64,000 bases of DNA from RUG343 sp964486215 (GCA_964486215.1 CAZALI010000003.1:38234-102233); one strand, 5' to 3'. Positions 33,406-42,876 are shown, numbered from the stretch's first letter. Made by a program: numbers and translations. The notes: a model not told the origin generated them from the letters alone.

Positions 33406-35676
33406 TTAATCATCTCCTTCTATGAAGCTCATATCTTCTACTTTGTCTAGATATACTAAATTAGAATTATTCTTATAACAGATATCTTTAAATGTACAGA
33501 ATTTACAAGAAATATTTTCTTTGTTATAAACTTTTGGATTAATACTAAAATCATTTTCTTTTATACTATTAATTCCTTCTTTTATTTGTCTTTCTGTATA
33601 CTTAACTAGATTATCTACATCACTATCTTCTAATACTTTAGTGTATGCTCCAAAGTGATCATCATAAGTCATTGATTTTATAATATTAGAATTATTATAT
33701 GATGGGTCAAATTCTTCTAAACGTTCTATATTATTTGTAGAATAACCTATATATTTATGATTATCATTAGTAATCTTTTTAATATTATTATCTTTTAGAG
33801 ACCATGTTGGTCTATCAAACAAGATTCTTTGATAGAATAAACCCGTAAATTTCAAATTATTAAATTCTTTACTATTAGTTATTAAATATAAATAACTAGG
33901 TAATTGCATATTTAAGCCATATTTAGTTAGTTTTATATCAGTACTAGGATTACCTGTCTTATAGTCTAAAATAGCGTATTTAAAGCTATTATTAGTCTCT
34001 AAATACATAATACGATCAATATATCCTTCAAAGATATTATCATTTATTGGAACAGTAAATTTTCTTTCATAAAAAGAAGATTTATAACCAATAGAATTTA
34101 AGTAATTTCTTTCTACTTCTAATAATAATTCTAAATTTCTTTTTATTTTTACTAATAGTAATTTTTCCATAGAAGTTAATTCTCTAGTACTTAGATATTT
34201 ATTATATTGATCTTCTAAATTAAAATTATTAGTAAACATTAAAGATAATATTTCATGATACATAGAACCTATAAATGAAGCAAAAGTATCCTCATAAGTA
34301 TCTAGTTTTAAAATATAATTTAAATAATATTTAAAGTGACATTCATTATACATATTTAGAGATGTATAAGATAGTTTTAAATTATTCTTTTCTACATTTA
34401 TCTTATCTACTTCATTAGAATAAGTTTTATACTTAGTATCATAATGAGTATATAGTTCATTTAAGAAGTCTTTCTTTTCATTATATAAATAATAATTATC
34501 TAGTTTTTCTCCTAGTCTTATTTCATTATATAAATTAGAATATTCATAATTATCAGTAATATCTTTTAGTACTTTGAAATTATTTTCTTCTATTAGAGGG
34601 GATGGGTAATAATTATTAAATGGAGATACTAATTTATAAGATATATATAAATTCTTAATACTATATAGGATGTGTAATAAAGTATTCTTTTCACGTATAT
34701 TTTTATAATTACTAGTATATAGATCTACTTCTTCTTTTTCTTTATCAGAAATATAATCTATATCTTTATAAGTCTTAGGAAGAATATCATTATTAAAACC
34801 TAATACAAATAAATACTCATCATCAGATATTTCTTGTCTATAGATATTAATCATATTAATAGCTTTTTTATGCTTATTAGGTTTAATATTAGTATTCTTT
34901 AGTTTAGATATTAATATTTCTCTATATTCAGGTGTATTAGAATCTATATCTAATAAACTTTCTTTTATACTTAATAGTTTAGGTAATATATCACTTTCTT
35001 CATTAATCTTTCCAGTATTTAAATAATCTTGTATTACTTTAGTACTATAAATAGAATACTTATAGTCTATATTTATAGGTATTTTATAATAGTTAAATAA
35101 TCTATCAATAGTATATAGATATTCTTTATCTGCAGATATATATATTTTATTTATATCAATACCATTTTTTAATAACTTAATTATTTCTAAACAAACATTA
35201 TTTACTTCTTCTTCTAAAGTATTAAATTCATGTACTTCTAATTCTTTATTTTCATTATTAAAATTACTATGATAATTTAGAATATCTTTTTCATACTTTT
35301 CTAAATCATAATAGTTTAGTACTTTTATTTCTTTATTACTTAAAAATTTATTAAAGTTATTATTTACTATTAAGAGATTATTATCTAATAATTCTTGTTT
35401 TAATTCTTTTAAAAAATTTAGTTTTTTAGACTTGTACTTTTTATTTAAATCTATAATATATAAGTAATTTAAATATACTTTTATAGTATCTATATTATAG
35501 TGATATTTATTTAATAAATAATAAATAGTTTTTTCATCATATGAGAAATAATAATTATTAAAGAATTCTTCTTTAGTCATAAATTTAACATTATGAAGAG
35601 TTTTATCCTTATTAAATTTATTTAGTATATTTAATTTTTCACTATTAGGACAAATATATAGAGTGGTTTTATTCAT
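33406..35676 (-). CDS. addB: AddB-like ATP-dependent nuclease subunit with iron-sulphur PD-(D/E)XK domain
   Basis: A 756-residue partner of AddA. The C-terminal nuclease contains GYIDRIMYL and YAILDYKTGNPS (catalytic Asp and Lys). The iron-sulphur staple is visible as one Cys in YNECHFKYYLNYILKL and three in ISCKFCTFKDICY. The N-terminal inactivated helicase part is much shorter than in Bacillus AddB (about 1160 residues) and has no clear Walker A. Start at ATG 35676 with GGTGAT upstream. addB and addA are almost abutting, so they are translated as a unit. Confidence 0.88.
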   Translation of the reverse strand: MNKTTLYICPNSEKLNILNKFNKDKTLHNVKFMTKEEFFNNYYFSYDEKTIYYLLNKYHYNIDTIKVYLNYLYIIDLNKKYKSKKLNFLKELKQELLDNNLLIVNNNFNKFLSNKEIKVLNYYDLEKYEKDILNYHSNFNNENKELEVHEFNTLEEEVNNVCLEIIKLLKNGIDINKIYISADKEYLYTIDRLFNYYKIPINIDYKYSIYSTKVIQDYLNTGKINEESDILPKLLSIKESLLDIDSNTPEYREILISKLKNTNIKPNKHKKAINMINIYRQEISDDEYLFVLGFNNDILPKTYKDIDYISDKEKEEVDLYTSNYKNIREKNTLLHILYSIKNLYISYKLVSPFNNYYPSPLIEENNFKVLKDITDNYEYSNLYNEIRLGEKLDNYYLYNEKKDFLNELYTHYDTKYKTYSNEVDKINVEKNNLKLSYTSLNMYNECHFKYYLNYILKLDTYEDTFASFIGSMYHEILSLMFTNNFNLEDQYNKYLSTRELTSMEKLLLVKIKRNLELLLEVERNYLNSIGYKSSFYERKFTVPINDNIFEGYIDRIMYLETNNSFKYAILDYKTGNPSTDIKLTKYGLNMQLPSYLYLITNSKEFNNLKFTGLFYQRILFDRPTWSLKDNNIKKITNDNHKYIGYSTNNIERLEEFDPSYNNSNIIKSMTYDDHFGAYTKVLEDSDVDNLVKYTERQIKEGINSIKENDFSINPKVYNKENISCKFCTFKDICYKNNSNLVYLDKVEDMSFIEGDD

Positions 35677-35691
35677 ACTATCACCAGTTTT

Positions 35692-35720
35692 ATTATACAA
35701 AAAAAAATAATGTAGTACAA
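35692..35720 (-). promoter_or_regulatory. Promoter of addBA embedded in the rpmF terminator
   Basis: Minus-strand TTGTAC (35715-35720), 17-base spacer, TATAAT (35692-35697), giving a leader of about 10 bases before addB. The -35 falls in the loop and right arm of the rpmF terminator hairpin and the spacer is its U-run. Confidence 0.55.
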
Positions 35721-35732
35721 TCTACATTATTA
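35700..35732 (-). terminator. Terminator of rpmF
   Basis: Perfect stem AATAATGTAG/CTACATTATT (35706-35715 with 35722-35731), six-base loop, then TTTTTTT on the minus strand; the rpmF stop is in the stem. Confidence 0.9.
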
Positions 35733-35936
35733 TTTCTCTTCTTTGTCTAATTCGTTAGCACCTTTATAGTAGCCACATTTAGGACATACACGATGAGGTT
35801 TAATCATTTCTCCACAATTAGGACATTTAGTCATACCTGGAGTCTCTAGTGCCATATGAGATCTTCTTTTTCTCTTTCTAGTCTTTGATACTTTGTGATC
35901 TGGTACAGCAAAAAGTTGAATATCTAATTCCATCAT
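35730..35936 (-). CDS. rpmF: 50S ribosomal protein L32 with Prp-like N-terminal extension
   Basis: A 68-residue zinc-ribbon L32. The family core SKTRKRKRRSH and the four zinc Cys (CPNC...CPKC) are present. Normal L32 begins M-AVP-xxx-TSKTRKRKRR; here the same AVP block is preceded by MMELDIQLF, giving LDIQLFA|VPDHKVSK. This closely matches the Prp cleavage site of this genome's L27, LNIQLFA|HHKG. The only start codons in frame are the two ATGs at the far N-terminus, eight bases after AAGGAG, so the extension must be made. I infer that Prp also matures L32. yceD lies directly upstream, as usual. Confidence 0.95.
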   Translation of the reverse strand: MMELDIQLFAVPDHKVSKTRKRKRRSHMALETPGMTKCPNCGEMIKPHRVCPKCGYYKGANELDKEEK

Positions 35937-35956
35937 TTTATCACTCCTTTTTGTTT

Positions 35957-36385
35957 CTATTTATCTAATTCATCTTCACTTATTAATTTCCAGTTATTAC
36001 CAGAGAATTTAGTTAAGTCTTCTTCTCTTGTATATCTGATGGGAATTTCCAATTCAATATTTTCCCACAAAAATGCGAATATATCAAGCTTATTTTCATT
36101 ATTTTTATAATTTTCATCTAAATAATCGTCATATTTTATATTTATTTCATAATTAATAGGTTTTAAAGATATAGAATCTTCTAAAGTAACATTAGTCTTT
36201 ATAGAAGCATCTATATATATTGATTCTTCATTTTCTTCTAATATTAGTTTTATATTTCCTTCAACATTTATTTTATCAATACTTTTAATACGAGTATCAG
36301 TTATATATTCTTCTGGTAGTACATATTCTCCACTAATATCTAATCTTTCTACATCGCGATTATATAATCTGTTTAAGTCTATCAT
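35957..36385 (-). CDS. yceD: YceD family protein (DUF177)
   Basis: A 142-residue protein. Its position directly upstream of rpmF is the classic context of YceD, linked to 23S rRNA accumulation in plants and bacteria. The sequence has the expected pattern: N-terminal beta strand, IDKINVEGNIKLILEENEESIYIDASIKT (in place of the usual G-x-L-x...C-x-R-C-L block, here without cysteines), acidic middle and a C-terminal DIFAFLWENIELEIPIRY. Assignment rests on pattern plus context. Confidence 0.82.
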   Translation of the reverse strand: MIDLNRLYNRDVERLDISGEYVLPEEYITDTRIKSIDKINVEGNIKLILEENEESIYIDASIKTNVTLEDSISLKPINYEINIKYDDYLDENYKNNENKLDIFAFLWENIELEIPIRYTREEDLTKFSGNNWKLISEDELDK

Positions 36386-36386
36386 G

Positions 36387-36947
36387 TTATCTCCTATTCA
36401 TCGCTAATAAATTATCATTTTCTATTACTTGTAGCTCACCATGGTAATGAAGATTAGTATCTGTAGAATCAAAATCTTGAGTAGTCCAAATACGTACTGT
36501 ATAATTATTATTCTTTAAAGCTTTAATATTAGTATCTAGTAATACTTCATCTTTTAATTCAGTTACTAGATGCATTACATTCTTTTTATTATTCTCTTTA
36601 ATAGATACTTTTAAGTACTTAGCAGGTATTTCTTTACATTTATCTTCTTCAAAAGCAACTTTATCTCTTACTAATTTTATTTTTAATGGAACATCTTCTG
36701 TTAAATTATTAGTTACAGAAAAAGTATAAGAATTACTTGCTAAACCTAGATTATCTGTCAATGGAACAGCTTTATCTAGTGTAATCTTATTTCCATTTTC
36801 TTCATGAAAGACTACTTCAAGAGATTTAGATGAATAATCTACTCCTCTATTTTCATGAAATTTATAATATATAGCATGTGTTGCGAGTGAAGCAAGTAAT
36901 ATTATTATACCTATTATTAAACAATTCTTTATTAATTTTCTTTTCAT
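36387..36947 (-). CDS. Membrane-anchored extracytoplasmic protein, function unknown
   Basis: A 186-residue protein with a basic start, one hydrophobic helix (about residues 9-27) and an exported beta-rich domain containing YTFSVTNNLTEDVPLKIKLV, like the beta-sandwich pattern in 12129..12713. Two Cys residues are far apart (only one clear, EDKCKE). No enzyme motif. It ends one base before the yceD start and begins one base after MYG1, so it is inside a tightly packed operon. Confidence 0.65.
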   Translation of the reverse strand: MKRKLIKNCLIIGIIILLASLATHAIYYKFHENRGVDYSSKSLEVVFHEENGNKITLDKAVPLTDNLGLASNSYTFSVTNNLTEDVPLKIKLVRDKVAFEEDKCKEIPAKYLKVSIKENNKKNVMHLVTELKDEVLLDTNIKALKNNNYTVRIWTTQDFDSTDTNLHYHGELQVIENDNLLAMNRR

Positions 36948-36948
36948 G

Positions 36949-37860
36949 TTACTGATCCTCGTTTTCTTTTATAATCTTTTTTACAACAGCAATAGCTGTT
37001 TCTTTATCTTTACATGTAGCAATAAATAAATTACTATGACAGAATGTTAAACCTGGTATACCAGATACTTCTTCTAACTCATTGTCAGACAAACCAGACC
37101 ATTCTTTAGGAAATGGTAATCTACTTGAATGATCTTTAGAAGATACTGGAACTGTTTTTATAGCATAACCACCTCTAGTAGATGGATATATTACATATAG
37201 TATTCTTTCTCCTCTTGGAGAAGATAAAATAAATTCTTCATATGGTAAATACTCATCTAGAATAAGATATCTATCATTACTGTTTTCTAAGTATGATTCT
37301 ATTAATTTTTTAGTTTTTATTTTAGTAATACAACTATTTATTTCTTCTTTTATAATTGTTTTAGCTATATCTTCTGCTTTTATAAATTGTTTATTACTTT
37401 CATCACTAGAAGTAATATTATTATTAAATAATTTTATTATATCTGATAGAGTTTTAACTCTATAGTTAGCTTCTATTCTAGGAAAAGTACCATTATCTAT
37501 AGCATCTATACCTTCTACTAAGTCTTTATCAAAGTAATTAAATACTTCATCAGTATCAGATATTCCTAATCCAGATAAAAAATCTTTTCCAAACTCTCTC
37601 CATAATAAGCCAAATGATGAATACTTAATACCATTTTCTCTTACAGGAGCATAGTTCATATGATGATCAAATTTACCTCTACCAATATCATATATTAATA
37701 AATCAGGATAATCATCAGCATTTATACTAGAAGTACGTAACAAATCTATATCATGCTTATATAGTTCTAGAAAAGCTGTAGCAAAAACTTCATCAGCATG
37801 CATTGTACCAGAATGTGTTACATACTTAGCATCTTGGATATCTTTTACTATATTTAGCAT
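36949..37860 (-). CDS. MYG1 family protein (UPF0160, DHH-like metal-dependent nuclease)
   Basis: A 303-residue protein of the MYG1/GAMM1 family. Signature THSGTMHADEVFATAFLELY at the N-terminus, then IYDIGRGKFDHHM (DHH-like metal site) and EFGKDFL; near the C-terminus LPFPKEWSGLSDNELEEVSG. Eukaryotic MYG1 is a 3-prime to 5-prime RNA exonuclease; the bacterial members' role is not established. It overlaps the stop of the YugP-type gene by one base (TAATG). Confidence 0.9.
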   Translation of the reverse strand: MLNIVKDIQDAKYVTHSGTMHADEVFATAFLELYKHDIDLLRTSSINADDYPDLLIYDIGRGKFDHHMNYAPVRENGIKYSSFGLLWREFGKDFLSGLGISDTDEVFNYFDKDLVEGIDAIDNGTFPRIEANYRVKTLSDIIKLFNNNITSSDESNKQFIKAEDIAKTIIKEEINSCITKIKTKKLIESYLENSNDRYLILDEYLPYEEFILSSPRGERILYVIYPSTRGGYAIKTVPVSSKDHSSRLPFPKEWSGLSDNELEEVSGIPGLTFCHSNLFIATCKDKETAIAVVKKIIKENEDQ

Positions 37861-38537
37861 TAACGTCTATCACCTGCAGCCATTAAAACTAATCTTAAAA
37901 TTTGTACTAACGTAGCTGCTACACTAGCAACGTATGTTAAGGCAGCAGAAGTTAACATCTTAGTCGCATAGTGATGTTCTTCATCATTAACTATTTTATA
38001 TTCTTCTATTTTCTTTAGAGCTCTACTAGAAGCATTAAATTCTACTGGTAGAGTTATTAATTGGAAAGCTAAGATTACAAATTCCATAACAATACCTATT
38101 CTAAATAAACCTAAAAAGCCAAAAATAAGTCCTACTACAATAGCTATGTAACCTAGTGTTGAAGCTATATTTACTATTGGAACTATAGCACTTCTAAGTC
38201 TTAAGAAGAAATATCCATCTTTATCTTGAATAGCATGGCCACACTCGTGAGAAGCTACTGATATAGCAGCAATTGATTCAGATTCATAAATATCTGAAGA
38301 TAAATTAACTGTTTTAGTACGTGGGTCATAATGATCAGTTAAATTACCGGCTACTTCTTTTACATCTACACTTTTTAAACCATTTTTATCAAGAATTTCT
38401 CTAGCTACTTCTCTTCCAGTAATTCCTTTCTTATTTTTCATTTTTCTAGTCTTAGAATACCATCTATTAATATATCCTTGAGAAGCTAAAGATATAATAA
38501 CTGAGACAGCTAATAGTCCATAATCCATTAAATACAT
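37860..38537 (-). CDS. YugP-type membrane zinc metallopeptidase
   Basis: A 225-residue protein of the putative neutral zinc metallopeptidase family 2 (YugP). It has an N-terminal membrane helix, the Zn motif VASHECGHAIQ (HExxH, about residues 105-115), the downstream FNASSRALK block and several membrane segments (about 125-160 and 195-215). The position of NLSSDIYESESIAAISVASHE is typical. Substrate unknown. Confidence 0.93.
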   Translation of the reverse strand: MYLMDYGLLAVSVIISLASQGYINRWYSKTRKMKNKKGITGREVAREILDKNGLKSVDVKEVAGNLTDHYDPRTKTVNLSSDIYESESIAAISVASHECGHAIQDKDGYFFLRLRSAIVPIVNIASTLGYIAIVVGLIFGFLGLFRIGIVMEFVILAFQLITLPVEFNASSRALKKIEEYKIVNDEEHHYATKMLTSAALTYVASVAATLVQILRLVLMAAGDRR

Positions 38538-38568
38538 TTAATCATCTTCTTTCACATAAATTATATCA

Positions 38569-39075
38569 TTACTTAAGTATTAATTCAAAATCATAATAAC
38601 TATCTATATATTTGATAGTTTTACAATCACTACTAATATCATAAGTATTAATTTCTTCTTCTACATCATCTGGAGCAAGTGGAGGTCTATGAGTTAGAGA
38701 TATCTTATTATTAGATATTTCATATGTACCTCTTTCTCCTTCAGAATTTTTAATTTCTTTTAGATATGTTCCATTACTATTAAGAGTTATAGTCATTTCT
38801 AATGGAATATTATTTTTAGTAGATTTTCCATAGTAGATAGCATTTCTTAACCCACTACATGTACTTTCTTCTTCTACTTGTTTTTCTTGTATTTCTTTTT
38901 CTTTCTTTAATCTCTTATTAATTTTATTAGCTTTATTTAGCTTTTCTTCTGTTTTATCTAGTCTTTTATTAAGAGTATTTATTTCTTTCTTAGTACTTAA
39001 ATATAAATATGTAGTTTCAGCAAGTAAAATTATAACAATAATAATTAGTGTAATAATAATTCCTTTATTCTTCAT
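38569..39075 (-). CDS. Membrane-anchored coiled-coil protein, function unknown
   Basis: A 168-residue protein: one transmembrane helix (about residues 5-25), a Lys/Glu coiled coil (about 30-70), then a small exported beta-rich domain starting at CSGLRNAIYYG and containing TITLNSNGTYLKEIKN...GTYEISNNKISLT, reminiscent of small META/lipocalin-like domains. Two Cys (about 73 and 150) could form a disulphide. Start at ATG 39075 behind AGAGGTGA. Confidence 0.65.
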   Translation of the reverse strand: MKNKGIIITLIIIVIILLAETTYLYLSTKKEINTLNKRLDKTEEKLNKANKINKRLKKEKEIQEKQVEEESTCSGLRNAIYYGKSTKNNIPLEMTITLNSNGTYLKEIKNSEGERGTYEISNNKISLTHRPPLAPDDVEEEINTYDISSDCKTIKYIDSYYDFELILK

Positions 39076-39086
39076 ATTTTTCACCT

Positions 39087-40640
39087 CTATTTATTCTTAT
39101 ATTTTTTCATAAAATTTTCAGCTTGCTTAATACCATCTACAGCAGAAGAGATAATTCCTCCAGCATATCCAGCTCCTTCTCCTGTAGGATAGATTCCATT
39201 AATATTACTTAGTCCTTCTTCATCTCTTTTAATTCTTATAGGAGAAGATGTACGTGTCTCTACTCCATATAAAACTGTATCTTTGTCAGTAAAGCCTTTT
39301 ATCTTATAAGAAAAGTGCTCCATACCTTCAATAAAATCTTTATTTAGTGACTCTGGTAATAGATGTCTAATATTAGTTAATTTATATTTACCTTTAGTAT
39401 TTATACTAGGAAGATCACTCAATCTATCTTTTTTAAAATCAATATATCTTTGTGTTGGGATAAATCCATTTCCTAGTGCATAAGCTTTCTTTTCTAGTTC
39501 TTCTTGAAACCTCATACCTGAAGTAATTCCAGTACCAAAATCTTTTGGAGTAACAGTTACAACTATTGCAGAATTAGCTGTACTAGTATCTCTTTTATAA
39601 TTACTCATACCGTTCACAACTAATCTTTTTTCTTCACTAGAAGCATTTACTACATATCCTCCAGGACACATACAGAAGGAATATACTCCTCTCTTATCCT
39701 TAGTAGTATATGTAAGTTTATAACTAGCTGGAGGAAGATACTTATAGTCTTCTCCATACATAGCGCGAGATATCTTTTCTTGAGAATGAGATACACGTAG
39801 GCCTACAGCAAAATTCTTAGCTTCCATATCTATCTTTTTATCTATTAACATTCTTACTGTATCACGAGCAGAATGACCAATACAGAGAAAGATATTATTA
39901 CAAGCAATTTTTTCTTTATCATTCACAGTAATAGATTCTAAACTATTATCTTTTATTTCAATATCAGTAAGCTTAGTATTATATCTAAACTCTCCACCTA
40001 AAGAAATAATTTTATTTCTTAGATTTATGATTACTTTTCTTAAAATATCTGTACCAATATGAGGCTTATTCAAATACATTATCTCTTCTGGAGCTCCGCA
40101 TTCTACAAATAATTCTAAAACTTTTTTAATACGATTATTCTTATCTTTAATACCAGTTGTCAGTTTACCATCAGAGAAAGTTCCAGCTCCTCCCTCACCA
40201 AACTGAATATTAGTATTTAGATCTAGTTTGTTAGTAGAAAAGAATTCTTCTACTTTTTCAATACGTTCTTCTACTTTAGCTCCTCTTTCTATAATTAGAG
40301 GTTTATAGTTATTTAAAGCTAAGAAATAAGCTACAAATAAACCAGCTGGTCCACTACCTACTACAATAGGTCTATTTTTAAGTAACTTTGTTCCCGTTAC
40401 TTTAAAAATATATTCTTCTTTTGGAGCTAAAAAAATATTTTTATTATTGATAAACTTCTTTTCGTCTTTTACTTTTACATCAATAGTATAAACATACATA
40501 ATATTATCTTTATGACGTGCATCTATAGATTTCTTAATAATTTTATACTCTTTTATCTCTTCATTATTTAATAGATGAGAAGCTTTTTCTAAATAATTAT
40601 CTCTTTTAAAATTTACTTTAATATTATTAATTCTAAGCAT
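39087..40640 (-). CDS. FAD-dependent dehydrogenase of the COG2509 type
   Basis: A 517-residue flavoprotein. An N-terminal domain (about 1-95) with KKSIDARHKDNIMYVYTIDV precedes the Rossmann motif IVVGSGPAGLFVAYFLA (about residue 100) and IERG; then QFGEGGAGTFSDGKLTTGIKD, CGAPEEI, and the second half ends GIYPTGEGAGYAGGIISSAVDG. This is the COG2509 uncharacterised FAD-dependent dehydrogenase family. Start overlaps the end of the preceding flavoprotein gene by eight bases, so the two are coupled. Confidence 0.92.
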   Translation of the reverse strand: MLRINNIKVNFKRDNYLEKASHLLNNEEIKEYKIIKKSIDARHKDNIMYVYTIDVKVKDEKKFINNKNIFLAPKEEYIFKVTGTKLLKNRPIVVGSGPAGLFVAYFLALNNYKPLIIERGAKVEERIEKVEEFFSTNKLDLNTNIQFGEGGAGTFSDGKLTTGIKDKNNRIKKVLELFVECGAPEEIMYLNKPHIGTDILRKVIINLRNKIISLGGEFRYNTKLTDIEIKDNSLESITVNDKEKIACNNIFLCIGHSARDTVRMLIDKKIDMEAKNFAVGLRVSHSQEKISRAMYGEDYKYLPPASYKLTYTTKDKRGVYSFCMCPGGYVVNASSEEKRLVVNGMSNYKRDTSTANSAIVVTVTPKDFGTGITSGMRFQEELEKKAYALGNGFIPTQRYIDFKKDRLSDLPSINTKGKYKLTNIRHLLPESLNKDFIEGMEHFSYKIKGFTDKDTVLYGVETRTSSPIRIKRDEEGLSNINGIYPTGEGAGYAGGIISSAVDGIKQAENFMKKYKNK

Positions 40641-41832
40641 TTTTACATCTTCTTTTAATACTTTCTCCAGCTACTAGTCCAGAGATAGTTGCGAATGTAA
40701 TATTATAACCACCGCAGTCTCCATCTATATCAACTAATTCACCTACTATGTATACTCTATCATGACTTAGTAATGAATAATCGGTATTTAATTCACTTAG
40801 AGGTACTCCTCCAGCAGTTACTTGTGAATTATTAAAGCCTCTAGTAGATTCAATTTTAATAGTAAACTCCTTTAGTAGTTTTAATAACACATTAATTTCT
40901 CTTTTATTTATTTCATCAATAGATTTATTAGTCAAAGCACATTTCTTTAAAATAACATCTACTACTTTTTTATTTAAAATAGTACTTAATGTTTTCTCTA
41001 AAGTATTATTATGTTTATTTAAATAATCTATTAATTCATTGTCTTTAAAGAATGGAACAAAGTCTATAACAACTAATTCTTCTTTTCCTAAATTAAGTCC
41101 TCGTGTTATATGAGGAGTTAAATTAAATACACAAATTCCTGATATACCATAATCAGTTAATTGTATCTCTCCTGATTCAGTCTTAATATAATGACCATTC
41201 TCAATATTAGTTACACTTACATTACATCTAACACCAGCCCATATCTTTAGATAATCTTTCTCTTTAGTATTTAATTGTACTAAAGAAGGAAGAGGCTTTA
41301 CTAAATTCATAACTAAGTCTTTAACCAAGTCATAACTATTAGATTCTTTATAGTAAGATTTAGATCCAGTTGCGAGTACTAGATAGTCTCCTGTCACTTC
41401 TTCATCTGTACTTGATACACTTACTTTATTATGAGTAGTTTTTACTTTAGTTACTTGGAAATTTTTCTTTATAGTTATTCCTTTATCTAAACAAGCTTTT
41501 AATAATACATCTCTTATCGTAGATGCATCTTTTGTAGATGGATAATAATAACCATCTTTTATATATGGTACTATACCTAATTCAGTATAAAAGTCTAAAG
41601 CTTTAGAAGGATTAATAATAAATTTCTTTAATAGTTCTTTATTAGTAGAATGATAATTATCAATACTAATGTTATCGTGATAGTAATTACATCTACCAGC
41701 TCCAGTTACTAGTATTTTCTTACCTACTTCACTGGCTCTTTCTAGGAGAATTACTTCATTAGTAGTATCTTTTGCTTTTATGGCACAAACCATACCAGAA
41801 AAACCAGCTCCTATTATTATTATTTTTTTCAT
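40633..41832 (-). CDS. HI0933/BaiN-family flavoprotein
   Basis: A 399-residue NAD(P)/FAD-dependent oxidoreductase of the HI0933-like family, which includes BaiN of bile acid dehydroxylators. Dinucleotide fold IIIGAGFSGMVCAIKA at residues 4-19, then the family hallmark KKILVTGAGRCNYY and at the C-terminus STRGFNNSQVTAGGVPLSEL and GDCGGYNITFATISG. The physiological substrate is not deducible. Confidence 0.92.
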   Translation of the reverse strand: MKKIIIIGAGFSGMVCAIKAKDTTNEVILLERASEVGKKILVTGAGRCNYYHDNISIDNYHSTNKELLKKFIINPSKALDFYTELGIVPYIKDGYYYPSTKDASTIRDVLLKACLDKGITIKKNFQVTKVKTTHNKVSVSSTDEEVTGDYLVLATGSKSYYKESNSYDLVKDLVMNLVKPLPSLVQLNTKEKDYLKIWAGVRCNVSVTNIENGHYIKTESGEIQLTDYGISGICVFNLTPHITRGLNLGKEELVVIDFVPFFKDNELIDYLNKHNNTLEKTLSTILNKKVVDVILKKCALTNKSIDEINKREINVLLKLLKEFTIKIESTRGFNNSQVTAGGVPLSELNTDYSLLSHDRVYIVGELVDIDGDCGGYNITFATISGLVAGESIKRRCKNA

Positions 41833-41850
41833 ATTATCACCTTCTTATAG

Positions 41851-41872
41851 ACAAAAAGCTCCTAAGAGCTTA
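41851..41872 (-). terminator. Terminator of mraY
   Basis: Stem AAGCTC/GAGCTT (41856-41861 with 41866-41871), loop CTAA, followed by TTTTGTC on the minus strand; abuts the mraY stop. Confidence 0.78.
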
Positions 41873-42850
41873 AATCCATACAGCAAATATAATGCCTGCC
41901 ATAGCAAGAACTAGACCAACCATCCAGAATGCTTTAACAATGTCTGTTTCCTGCCAACCTAATTTTTCAAAATGATGATGAAGTGGTGTCATTAAAAATA
42001 CTTTCTTGTGAAAAGCAATCATCCAAAAAGTTTGAATTATTACAGTTAATGTTTCAATTACAAAGACACCAGCTACAACAAATAAAGTTACTTCTCTATG
42101 TGTTAGTATAGCAATAGCTCCCATTACTCCACCTAAAGCAAGTGATCCAGTATCACCCATAAATACTTTAGCTGGATGAGTATTATATATTAAGAAACCA
42201 AGTATACTTCCTGTTAAAATAAGACTAAATATACCTATATCTTCAAAACCAACAGCAAATGAGATTAAACTGTAAGCTATGAAAGCAATAGCTGCGAGTC
42301 CTCCAGCAAGTCCATCTAATCCATCAGTTAAATTTACGGCATTAGAGGCACTTACTAATATAAGTAAAATAAATATTCCATATAACCAAGTCATTTCTAA
42401 ATCAATATGAAGTGTTGCGACTACCCAAGCTGTCTCTCCTCCACTACGCATATAAATGTAGAAAAAGCCAATTGCGATTAATACCTCTAATATTAATTTT
42501 TGATACTCAGTTAAACCTTCATTATTACCACGCTTTATAGAAATAAAATCATCTAGAAAACCAATTAATGCATAACCAATAAAGACTAACAATACTATAC
42601 CTAAGTTAGACGTATAATCCACTTTACCAGTCAATAGTAAAATAATGGTAGAAAGAACAGCTGGAATTATAAAAATAAGTCCTCCCATAGTTGGTGTACC
42701 ATTCTTCTGAATATGTTTTTCTCCTACAAAAGAACTAATAGTCTGTTTGATATGTAAATGTCTTAAGATAGGCAATAAAAATAATCCTAAAACAGCTGCT
42801 AGTAAAAAACCTAAACTTACAGCTAAAACAGCTTTTGTTAATAGTAGCAT
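41870..42850 (-). CDS. mraY: Phospho-N-acetylmuramoyl-pentapeptide transferase MraY
   Basis: A 326-residue polytopic enzyme that makes lipid I from UDP-MurNAc-pentapeptide and undecaprenyl phosphate. Motifs: KNGTPTMGGLIFI, IGFLDDFISIKRGNNEGLTEYQK (Asp-rich site), NAVNLTDGLDGLA, FMGDTGSLALGG and the LTPLHHHFE signature close to the C-terminus. I prefer ATG 42850 (GGAGTGG seven bases upstream, 20 bases after the promoter) to an ATG 21 bases upstream. It is the last gene of the division/wall cluster here; murD, murG, ftsW, ftsQ, ftsA and ftsZ are not next to it. Confidence 0.97.
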   Translation of the reverse strand: MLLLTKAVLAVSLGFLLAAVLGLFLLPILRHLHIKQTISSFVGEKHIQKNGTPTMGGLIFIIPAVLSTIILLLTGKVDYTSNLGIVLLVFIGYALIGFLDDFISIKRGNNEGLTEYQKLILEVLIAIGFFYIYMRSGGETAWVVATLHIDLEMTWLYGIFILLILVSASNAVNLTDGLDGLAGGLAAIAFIAYSLISFAVGFEDIGIFSLILTGSILGFLIYNTHPAKVFMGDTGSLALGGVMGAIAILTHREVTLFVVAGVFVIETLTVIIQTFWMIAFHKKVFLMTPLHHHFEKLGWQETDIVKAFWMVGLVLAMAGIIFAVWI

Positions 42851-42876
42851 TTTACCACTCCATTTCTTCATTTATC

